This document shows positions 1 through 5,490 of a stretch of DNA of 9,414 bases, piece after piece; position 1 is the stretch's first letter, and the number at the start of each line of letters is the position of its first letter. The notes under the pieces were generated by a model that saw only the letters and a list, made by a program, of their open reading frames with translations, ran no database searches and was not told where the DNA came from. The DNA is from Microbacterium sp. Its GTDB lineage: Bacteria > Actinomycetota > Actinomycetes > Actinomycetales > Microbacteriaceae. The stretch lies in assembly GCA_003524435.1 (NCBI GenBank), contig DQHP01000068.1, positions 1 to 9,414 on the forward strand. The letters are read 5' to 3'. The position numbers and the translations under genes are program-made.

Positions 1-1196
1 CGACGTTCGAGCGCCGAGAAGCGATCGCTGATCCCGCACGCATGCGCAATCTTTTCGATGAAGCAGTGGCGACAGATGCGGCAGCTGGTGGCGCGGCCGC
101 ATGGCTGCGTGAGGCTGCTGACCCTGCGCTTTCGGCCGGTATGTCCGGACGGGAGTACCGTGTGCTGCGCGACCCGCAGGAGCGCCCCTATGCGGCGCTC
201 CCGGTGACCCCCGGCAACCCCGACTGGCACCTTACCGAAGAGCCCGTATTCATCTATGACGAGACCGCACAGGTCATCGGGGGAGTCGCTGGTTTCCGCG
301 CGCTCTATCGTGCATGGCTGGGCCACATAACTGGGGCGTTCGCTGAGGATCGATCGATCGTTGTCATCTGCGAGAGTCGGCAGCTTGGCGAACTCATCGC
401 CGATTGGGATGACCCGCGCGTGCGCATCATCCACACCGTTCATACGATGCACCTTGAGGCTCCGTACACACCGGATGCTTCGGTGAATGCACTCTGGACG
501 CGCTGGTTCGCGCTCGCTGATCGCTTCGATGCTGTCGCATGGCCCACCAAGACGCAGCGCGATGATGTCGTATCGCGCTTCGACCTCGCAGGCAGAAACA
601 ACGTCGTTCCCAATGCGGTGCGCTCAGCCCCCAGTAACCCCGGTCAGAAAGAGCCAGGACTCGTCGTGGTGCTGGGGCGCCTCGCGCCGGGTAAGCGCAT
701 CGACCACTCGATCCGCGCGTTCCTCGCCGCTGACGTGGATGACTCACGCCTGGAGATCTGGGGTGCGGGCGCCGAGCGCGAGAAGCTGCAGGCCCTGATC
801 GACGAGCACGGAGCGGCATCGCGGATCATGCTCGCCGGCTACGCCGAAGACCCCGCGCGCGTGCTCGATCGCGCTTCGGTGGTGCTGACGACGACGGCCT
901 TCGAGGGGCAAGGGCTGTCTGTGATCGAGGCTCTGCAACACCGGGCGCCGGTTGTCGCATACGACGTGCGCTACGGCATCTCTGACATGCTTTCCGGTGG
1001 GGGAGGAGTGCTTGTGCCCGATGGCAATGAGCCCGCGCTGGCCGACGCGCTGCGGCAGGTGCTCACCGACGCTGAGCTGTACAGGCGCCTGGTCGAAGAA
1101 ACGTCAGTGACGGCATCCGAGTGGAGCACCGAGCGCGCGATTGCTGCCCTCGCCGCCACCGTGAGCGATGTTCTCGCAGCGCCCGCGCGTCGCTAG
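1..1196 (+). CDS. GT-B glycosyltransferase, TagE/GtfA-like (5' end outside window)
   Basis: This is probably a retaining GT4-type glycosyltransferase that moves a sugar from a nucleotide donor onto a cell-wall polymer or protein in the cytoplasm. Numbering from the first in-frame ATG at base 42, the C-terminal donor-binding domain starts near residue 205. It has the LGRLAPGKR strand (R213, K218 expected to bind donor phosphates) and an EX7E motif (E288, E296). The phrase YDVRYGISDM (307-316) closely resembles the matching segment of poly(glycerol-phosphate) glucosyltransferase TagE and GtfA. The acceptor side includes IIHTVHTMHL (129-138). The reading frame stays open from base 3 to the ATG at 42, which has no Shine-Dalgarno. 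Family members are about 500 residues, so over 100 N-terminal residues probably lie upstream. Acceptor and sugar cannot be told from sequence. The gene stops 97 bases before the next gene. Confidence 0.85.
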   Translation, partial: TFERREAIADPARMRNLFDEAVATDAAAGGAAAWLREAADPALSAGMSGREYRVLRDPQERPYAALPVTPGNPDWHLTEEPVFIYDETAQVIGGVAGFRALYRAWLGHITGAFAEDRSIVVICESRQLGELIADWDDPRVRIIHTVHTMHLEAPYTPDASVNALWTRWFALADRFDAVAWPTKTQRDDVVSRFDLAGRNNVVPNAVRSAPSNPGQKEPGLVVVLGRLAPGKRIDHSIRAFLAADVDDSRLEIWGAGAEREKLQALIDEHGAASRIMLAGYAEDPARVLDRASVVLTTTAFEGQGLSVIEALQHRAPVVAYDVRYGISDMLSGGGGVLVPDGNEPALADALRQVLTDAELYRRLVEETSVTASEWSTERAIAALAATVSDVLAAPARR

Positions 1197-1216
1197 AGAA
1201 AACTTTTTCGCGGCGA

Positions 1217-1243
1217 TGTCGATCTGCGCTCTTCTCGTTCGAC
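1217..1243 (+). promoter_or_regulatory. Candidate ECF42-type promoter of the DGPF-sigma operon
   Basis: TGTCGA at 1217-1222 is followed after 17 bases by CGAC at 1240-1243, 50 bases before the start codon of the DGPF gene. As I recall, published ECF42 work in Streptomyces gives a target promoter with TGTCGA at -35 and CGA/TC at -10, usually in front of DGPF genes. The match in element, spacing and location predicts autoregulation by the sigma factor encoded two genes downstream. TGTCGA also occurs by chance inside genes here (for example 2047, 2683, 2755), so the spacing and intergenic location carry the weight. Confidence 0.6.
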
Positions 1244-1256
1244 GTCTTCAGTGAGA

Positions 1257-1272
1257 GGGTCGAAAACGACCC
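1257..1272 (+). other. Perfect hairpin in the 5' leader of the DGPF gene
   Basis: GGGTCG (1257-1262) and CGACCC (1267-1272) are exact reverse complements around a four-A loop. The stem ends eight bases before the AAGGAG ribosome binding site. No T-tract follows, so it is not an intrinsic terminator. If transcription starts near 1250 from the candidate promoter, the hairpin would sit near the 5' end of the mRNA, where it could protect the transcript or tune translation. Function is inference. Confidence 0.45.
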
Positions 1273-1280
1273 CGTGAATC

Positions 1281-1286
1281 AAGGAG
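1281..1286 (+). promoter_or_regulatory. Ribosome binding site of the DGPF gene
   Basis: AAGGAG sits seven bases before the ATG at 1294. It is one of the clearest Shine-Dalgarno sequences in the window and fixes the start. Confidence 0.85.
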
Positions 1287-1293
1287 AACAATC

Positions 1294-1719
1294 ATGAAGT
1301 TCATGCTGATCATGCGCGCAACCGACGCAGCCGTCGAAGCGTACAAGGACACACCGTTCGAGCAGGTCATCGAAGCGATGGGTAAGTACAACGAGTCGAT
1401 GATGAAAGCGGGCGTGCTCGTGGCTGGCGAGGGCCTGACGGATGCATCCGAGGGTTTTGTCGTTGACTTCTCAGCGGAAGAGCCGCTTGTCACCGACGGC
1501 CCCTATGGCGAAACGAAGGAATTGTTCAACGGCTTCTGGATACTCGAAGTCTCCACACGTGAAGAGGCAGCGGAATGGGCCAAGCGCGCACCCCTCGGTG
1601 TCGGTTCCTACCTCGAGGTTCGTCGGGTGACCGGGGTAGAGGACTTCCCCGCAGACAACGAGTGGATCGAGAAAGAAGAAGGCTGGCGCGAAGAGCAGGC
1701 GCAGCGCGCCCAAGGCTGA
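1294..1719 (+). CDS. YCII-related / DGPF-domain protein
   Basis: This is a small 141-residue cytoplasmic protein of the YCII-related (DGPF) family, which has a ferredoxin-like fold. The opening MKFMLIMRA strand, the family-naming DGPY at residues 68-71 (DGPF in most members), and GFWILEV (80-86) followed by EEAAEWAKRAP (90-100) are all typical. The last 25 or so residues are charged, rich in Glu, Trp and Gln, and extend past the core fold. The biochemical role of DGPF proteins is not established. In actinobacteria they typically sit next to ECF42 sigma factors and are their main targets, and that is the arrangement here: the stop is one base before the sigma factor's ATG. A strong AAGGAG supports the start. 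Translation of the two genes is probably coupled. Confidence 0.92.
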   Translation: MKFMLIMRATDAAVEAYKDTPFEQVIEAMGKYNESMMKAGVLVAGEGLTDASEGFVVDFSAEEPLVTDGPYGETKELFNGFWILEVSTREEAAEWAKRAPLGVGSYLEVRRVTGVEDFPADNEWIEKEEGWREEQAQRAQG

Positions 1720-1720
1720 C

Positions 1721-2998
1721 ATGACCACCCCGACGGATGCCGCGGCGGCGCCCTCCACCTCTCGTGTGGAGCGCACCGTCGCGGCCGTCTGGCGCATTGA
1801 AGCGGGCAAGATCGTCGCCACGCTCACGCGGATGGTCGGTGACTTCGGCCTCGCTGAAGACCTCGCGCAGGATGCGCTCCTCGATGCGCTCAGCCAATGG
1901 CCGAACGAAGGCGTGCCTCGAAACCCGGCAGCCTGGCTCACCGCGGTCGCGAAGCGCAAGGCGATCGATGGATGGCGCAGAGCAGAGCGCTATGACGATC
2001 GCATCGCGGTGATCGCGCACGATCTTGAGCGTGAGCAGGCGGATGCTGTCGACGCTGACCCCTGGGATCCAGACACAATCGACGATGACCTGCTGCGGTT
2101 GATTTTTATCTCTTGCCACCCGGTGCTCGCTCGAGAGGCCCGTGTCGCCTTGACGCTGCGGGTGGTGGCAGGACTCTCCAGTGAGCAAATCGCCCGCGCT
2201 TTCCTGGTTCCGGTCGCGACGGTGCAGCAGCGCATCGTGCGTGCAAAGAAAACTTTAGCGGCGGCGAACGTGCCCTTCGAAGTGCCGCCGCGCGAGGAAT
2301 ATGCCGAACGATTGAGCGCGATCCTCGGTGTGCTGTATCTGATCTTCACTGAGGGCCACTCTGCAAGCAGCGGATCAGACTGGATGCGCCCAGAACTCAG
2401 CACCGACGCGATCAGACTCACTCGTGTGCTTATTGGGCTCGTGCCGAACGAGCGCGATGCACACAGCCTTCTCGCGCTGATGGAACTCACCGCCGCACGA
2501 TTTCCCGCCAGGGTCGATGCGAAGGGCGAACCGGTGCTGCTCGCTGATCAAGACCGCACTCGGTGGGACCAGGGTCGAATCTCCCGCGGCCGAGCGGCGC
2601 TCGCTGTCGCTGACCGGCTCGGTGGACGCACGGCCTATGGGCTACAGGCGGCGATCGCCGATTGCCACGCGGTGGCGACATCTGTCGACGACACCGATTG
2701 GGAGCGGATCGTGGTGCTGTATGAGGCGCTCGGACGCATTGCCCCCTCGCCCATTGTCGAGTTGAACAGAGCAGCGGCGGTCGCGATGGCCACAGGGCCA
2801 GCATCCGCTCTGCGCATCATTGATCGGCTCGGGGCAACCGGTGCGCTCAAGGGTTATCACCTGTTGCCGGCGACCCGTGGAGAGATGCTATTGCGCCTCG
2901 GGCGCAAAGAAGAGGCGCGCTCCGCCTTCGCTGACGCCGCAAAGCTTGCGGGCAACGACGCGGAGCGCGCCCTTCTTGAGGCAAAAGCCTCTGAATAG
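1721..2998 (+). CDS. RNA polymerase sigma factor, ECF42 type with TPR-like C-terminal extension
   Basis: This alternative sigma factor directs RNA polymerase to a small set of promoters. It is 425 residues long, about twice a usual ECF sigma. Region 2 covers about 15-95, with the core-binding helix around DFGLAEDLAQDALLDAL (41-57) and IDGWRRAER (82-90). A linker with FISCHP (129-134) leads to region 4 at about 135-182, with a helix-turn-helix around LSSEQIARAFLVPVATVQQRI. From 190 onward a helical extension carries YLIFTEGH (206-213), TRWD (280-283) and SPIVELNRAAAVA (343-355), all characteristic of the group ECF42/DUF6596 family, whose extension is predicted to form tetratricopeptide-like repeats. 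The group has no anti-sigma factor, and none is seen here; the extension is thought to control activity. A short AAGG five bases before the ATG lies inside the DGPF gene. The stop is three bases from the stop of the opposing gene. Confidence 0.93.
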   Translation: MTTPTDAAAAPSTSRVERTVAAVWRIEAGKIVATLTRMVGDFGLAEDLAQDALLDALSQWPNEGVPRNPAAWLTAVAKRKAIDGWRRAERYDDRIAVIAHDLEREQADAVDADPWDPDTIDDDLLRLIFISCHPVLAREARVALTLRVVAGLSSEQIARAFLVPVATVQQRIVRAKKTLAAANVPFEVPPREEYAERLSAILGVLYLIFTEGHSASSGSDWMRPELSTDAIRLTRVLIGLVPNERDAHSLLALMELTAARFPARVDAKGEPVLLADQDRTRWDQGRISRGRAALAVADRLGGRTAYGLQAAIADCHAVATSVDDTDWERIVVLYEALGRIAPSPIVELNRAAAVAMATGPASALRIIDRLGATGALKGYHLLPATRGEMLLRLGRKEEARSAFADAAKLAGNDAERALLEAKASE

Positions 2999-3001
2999 TC
3001 T

Positions 3002-3274
3002 CTAGTCGCGGACCTTGTTGCCACGGCCTACGATCAGGCCGTAAATCAGAAGCACGATGATCGCACCACCGATTGCGAGAGCCCACGTAGACAGGCTCCA
3101 GAACTCGTTGAGGCCGACGCCGAAGAGCATGCCGCCGATCCAGCCGCCAAGCATGGCGCCGACGACTCCGAGGATCAGCGTCATGATCCAGCCGCCGCCC
3201 TGCTTACCGGGCAGAATCAGCTTCGCGATCGCGCCAGCGATCAATCCGAGGATAAGAAATGCCAAGAAACCCAT
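3002..3274 (-). CDS. GlsB/YeaQ/YmgE-type stress-response membrane protein
   Basis: This is a 90-residue, almost wholly hydrophobic protein of the transglycosylase-associated (GlsB/YeaQ/YmgE) family. Three membrane helices are visible at about 4-21, 29-52 and 63-82, with the glycine-rich pattern GLIAGAIAKLILPGKQGGG (10-28) that marks the family. The C-terminus is short and basic (GRGNKVRD). The family is linked to general envelope or acid stress; the molecular role is unknown. I start it at the ATG at 3274 because GAAGGAG lies upstream with good spacing and the hydrophobic domain begins at once. The frame stays open a further 27 codons upstream, but that extension is polar and unlike the family. 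It converges on the sigma factor gene with only three bases between the stops. Confidence 0.9.
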   Translation of the reverse strand: MGFLAFLILGLIAGAIAKLILPGKQGGGWIMTLILGVVGAMLGGWIGGMLFGVGLNEFWSLSTWALAIGGAIIVLLIYGLIVGRGNKVRD

Positions 3275-3280
3275 GATGTG

Positions 3281-3287
3281 CTCCTTC
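3281..3287 (-). promoter_or_regulatory. Ribosome binding site of the GlsB-type gene
   Basis: Read on the minus strand this is GAAGGAG, six bases before the ATG at 3274. It decides the start in favour of the 90-residue protein over the 117-residue open frame. Confidence 0.8.
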
Positions 3288-3362
3288 TCTGTTGCGGTGA
3301 CATAAGAATGCTCCTGTTGATACAAAGTTGCTAGACCCTTGCGGGCGCGTCGCAAATATGCG

Positions 3363-3396
3363 AAAAGGGCCCATCTCCGAAGAGATGAGCCCTTTC
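3363..3396 (-). terminator. Rho-independent terminator with UUCG tetraloop after the Bax inhibitor-1-like gene
   Basis: On the minus strand, bases 3396-3382 and 3377-3363 form a 15-bp stem closing a UUCG loop flanked by C and G, the very stable cUUCGg tetraloop. Two pairs are G-U only when read on the minus strand; on the plus strand these would be mismatches, so the orientation is minus. The right arm ends in CCCTTTT, giving a short U-run. It lies 20 bases past the stop codon at 3416 and insulates the downstream GlsB-type gene. A small inverted repeat (TCGCA/TGCGA, 3350-3363) follows. Confidence 0.88.
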
Positions 3397-3415
3397 GCGC
3401 AGTGCGTGCGTGTAG

Positions 3416-4318
3416 CTAGTTGCCGCGGACTATCGCGATCATGCGCAGAATCTCGACGTACAGCCAGACGACGGTGACCATGATGCCGAAGCCACCCATC
3501 CAGCCGAACTTGCGGGGAGCGCCGTTGCGTACACCCTGCTGGATCTGGTCGAAGTCCATCACGAGCGAGTACGCGGCCATGAAGACGACGAGTACACCGA
3601 TGATGAGTCCGAGCGGAATGCCCATGATCGTGGCGCTACGCAGGCCGAATGCCTGGTCTGCGGGGAGGACGTTGGTCCACATGAGGATCATGTTCAGCAC
3701 CGAGAAGACAAGGTAGCCGATCATCGCGATCATGAAGATCTTCGTCATCTTCTTGGATGCGCGGATCTTGCCGCTGGCGAAGAGCGCGAGGGTAACGCCG
3801 ACGACGGCGACCGTCGCAAGTGTTGCCTGCATGACGATGCCGGGCCAGATCGTCTCGAAGAATGCCGAGATGCCACCGATGAACAGACCTTCAAAAGCCG
3901 CGTAAGCGAAGATCAGTGCGGGGCGCACCTTCTTGCGGGAGGTGAAGATGACAGCCATCGCGAGGATGAATCCACCGAGCCCGCCGACGATCATCGGAAG
4001 CATGGAGGAGTCCACGTAGGGGCTAGCGCGCAGGCCGCCGAGGGTCCACACCCAGCCGACAACTGCGGTAACAAGCAGGATTGCGAAGAGGCCAACGGTC
4101 TTCCAGACCGTGTCTTCTACCGTCATCCGGTCGGTTTCGATGGCGCCAGCCGGAGGAGCGGCATACATGCCCTCAAGCTGTGCGTTCGCAGCAGCGTCCA
4201 CGGCACCGTGCTGCACGGACGAGGCTTGCGCGCTCGCCTGCGGGCCGCCGGGGTAGGTCGCGACATTGCGCGGGTCCTGCTGCTTGAATGCGGGGTTATT
4301 GAATGCGAAATTGCTCAT
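3416..4318 (-). CDS. Bax inhibitor-1 / YccA family membrane protein
   Basis: This is a 300-residue inner-membrane protein of the BI-1/TMBIM superfamily, in the branch common in actinobacteria. A soluble N-terminal tail of about 70 residues, rich in Ala, Gln and Pro, precedes seven predicted helices near 72-93, 106-126, 131-154, 160-182, 190-213, 229-253 and 272-296. Family signatures include AFEGLFIGG (141-149) and MDFDQIQQG (254-262), whose aspartates match the position of the pH-sensing acidic pair in the Bacillus homologue YetJ, a calcium-leak channel. Whether this protein conducts calcium is unknown; a role in membrane stress or ion homeostasis is inferred. GAGG on the minus strand (4326-4329), seven bases before the ATG, supports the start. 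It is divergent from the phosphodiesterase gene, 89 bases away. Confidence 0.93.
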   Translation of the reverse strand: MSNFAFNNPAFKQQDPRNVATYPGGPQASAQASSVQHGAVDAAANAQLEGMYAAPPAGAIETDRMTVEDTVWKTVGLFAILLVTAVVGWVWTLGGLRASPYVDSSMLPMIVGGLGGFILAMAVIFTSRKKVRPALIFAYAAFEGLFIGGISAFFETIWPGIVMQATLATVAVVGVTLALFASGKIRASKKMTKIFMIAMIGYLVFSVLNMILMWTNVLPADQAFGLRSATIMGIPLGLIIGVLVVFMAAYSLVMDFDQIQQGVRNGAPRKFGWMGGFGIMVTVVWLYVEILRMIAIVRGN

Positions 4319-4370
4319 GGGTGGGCCTCACTCCGAGGTGGTTTGAAGGTCGCTTTCCTCTACGATACCG

Positions 4371-4401
4371 GGCGTTTTATATGTATGGGGTGTTCTACGC
4401 T
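4371..4401. promoter_or_regulatory. AT-rich divergent promoter region with candidate leaderless -10 at 4396-4401
   Basis: The short stretch TTTTATATGTAT (4375-4386) stands out as AT-rich in GC-rich surroundings between two divergent genes. On the plus strand TACGCT (4396-4401) fits the TANNNT -10 pattern and ends seven bases before the A of the ATG at 4408, so transcription could start on the start codon itself. On the minus strand TATAAA (4381-4376) could serve the Bax inhibitor-1-like gene. No good -35 is seen for either. Confidence 0.4.
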
Positions 4402-4407
4402 GAGAGC

Positions 4408-5412
4408 ATGCCCAGGAAGTTTCCGCTCGTGATCGGCCACCGAGGTGCGCCGGCGTACCGCCCAGAGCACAGCAGGTCCTCATATGAGCTCGCGCTGGCG
4501 ATGGGTGTGGATGCGGTGGAGCCCGATGTGGTGGCCTCAAAAGACGGTGTTCTTGTCGTTCGGCACGAGAACGAGATCTCGACGACCACCGATGTGGCAG
4601 ATCATCCCGAGTTCGCAGATCGCAAGACGACGAAGCGCGTTGATGGGCAGCCGCTCACCGGATGGTTCACCGAAGATTTCACCTGGGACGAGCTGGCAAC
4701 GCTGCGCACTCGTGAACGCCTGCCGGAGGTGCGCGCATCCAGCGCAAGCTTCGACGATGCGCAGGGCATCCTGCGACTGACCGATGTGCTCGATATCGTG
4801 CGCGAAGGCTCCGCCGAACACGGGCGTGAAATCGGCGTCGTCTTGGAAATCAAGCACGCCACGTATTTCGCGAGCATCGGGCTGGAACTGGCGCCGTTGA
4901 TTATCCGAGACCTGAAGAAAGCGGGCTGGGCAGAAGGAGAGTTGCCCCTCATCATCGAGGCTTTCGAATCGACGGTGCTCGCACAGCTGCGGGCGGAGGG
5001 TGTTTCTGCGTCGTATATCTACTTGATTGAGGCATCCGGTCGCCCTTATGACCAACTTGTCGCGCACGGCCGTCGCGCGGCGACCTACAAGGCCACCGTC
5101 ACGCCGCATGGCCTGGACGAACTCGTCGGCAAGGTCGACGGGATCAGTGTCAACAAGCGGATGCTGCTCGCCGCAGACAACACGATTGTCCCCGACGCGC
5201 ACGCGCGAGGGCTTAAGGTCTTCACTTGGACAGCGCGCCCTGAGAACGCCTTCCTCGCCGCGAAGTTCCGCGGCGACGGAGAGCGTTCTGCGTTTGGCGA
5301 CTACGAGGCCGAATGGGACGCCATCGCGCGCACCGGAGTGGATGGTGTGTTCGTCGATCACGCAGACCTCGGAGTTGCGTTTTTCCGACGCCGAGCACGG
5401 CCAGCAAGCTGA
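4408..5412 (+). CDS. Glycerophosphodiester phosphodiesterase (GDPD family)
   Basis: This hydrolase is expected to split glycerophosphodiesters, from phospholipid or teichoic-acid breakdown, into glycerol 3-phosphate and an alcohol. From the ATG at 4408 it is 334 residues. The TIM-barrel catalytic set is complete: HRG at 11-13 with H11, metal ligands E38 and D40 in VEPD, the second catalytic histidine H53 in RHE, and E147 in LEIK. The long segment after H53 (TTTDVADHPEFADRK and onward) and FTWDELATLRTRERLP (91-106) resemble the GlpQ-like branch. The C-terminus has FTWTARPEN (272-280) and DGVFVDHAD (312-320). There is no signal peptide, so the protein is probably cytoplasmic, unlike periplasmic GlpQ. 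An in-frame ATG at 4381 and one at 4303 are possible but add residues unlike the family. Upstream of 4408 there is only a weak GAGAG; leaderless initiation is plausible. Confidence 0.93.
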   Translation: MPRKFPLVIGHRGAPAYRPEHSRSSYELALAMGVDAVEPDVVASKDGVLVVRHENEISTTTDVADHPEFADRKTTKRVDGQPLTGWFTEDFTWDELATLRTRERLPEVRASSASFDDAQGILRLTDVLDIVREGSAEHGREIGVVLEIKHATYFASIGLELAPLIIRDLKKAGWAEGELPLIIEAFESTVLAQLRAEGVSASYIYLIEASGRPYDQLVAHGRRAATYKATVTPHGLDELVGKVDGISVNKRMLLAADNTIVPDAHARGLKVFTWTARPENAFLAAKFRGDGERSAFGDYEAEWDAIARTGVDGVFVDHADLGVAFFRRRARPAS

Positions 5413-5478
5413 GCACGCCCAGAAAAATGATTTCTGAGTCTCTGCCGCGAGTTCGCGAGGCGGCCCGGCGGCGAATGC

Positions 5479-5484
5479 CAGACT
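5479..5484 (+). promoter_or_regulatory. Candidate -10 element for leaderless transcription of the ABC operon
   Basis: CAGACT ends seven bases before the A of the ATG at 5491, so the predicted start of transcription is the start codon itself. The ten bases before the ATG contain no Shine-Dalgarno, which fits a leaderless message. The first base departs from the TANNNT consensus and no clear -35 is seen. Confidence 0.4.
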
Positions 5485-5490
5485 GACGGC

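Noticed and set aside
42..44. ATG at 42 as the true start of the glycosyltransferase
   Set aside because: The frame stays open to the window edge, there is no Shine-Dalgarno, and the protein would be over 100 residues shorter than its relatives.
1526..2188. 220-codon open frame on the minus strand
   Set aside because: It spans the antisense of two confirmed genes and shows low-complexity Arg-rich sequence typical of shadow frames.
2047..2760. Further TGTCGA copies (2047, 2683, 2755) as ECF42 promoters
   Set aside because: They lie inside the sigma gene and I checked the first for a correctly spaced CGAC without finding one; the hexamer is common in GC-rich coding DNA.
2937..2951. CCGCAA/TTGCGG inverted repeat near the end of the sigma gene
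   Set aside because: It has a three-base loop, lies inside the coding region and lacks a T-tract; probably chance.
3275..3355. A 27-codon N-terminal extension of the GlsB-type protein
   Set aside because: The extension is polar and unlike the family, and GAAGGAG is placed for the ATG at 3274.
4303..4407. Upstream in-frame starts of the phosphodiesterase at 4303 and 4381
   Set aside because: The 4303 start would overlap the divergent gene and adds non-family residues; HRG normally lies within the first 10-20 residues, which fits 4408.
4537..5361. 274-codon open frame on the minus strand
   Set aside because: It is antisense to the phosphodiesterase gene, whose full catalytic set confirms the plus strand as coding.
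5420..5464. Two small inverted repeats between the phosphodiesterase and ABC genes (CAGAAA/TTTCTG and GCCGC/GCGGC) as a terminator
   Set aside because: The first stem is short and AT-rich, the second has a long loop, and neither is followed by a T-run.
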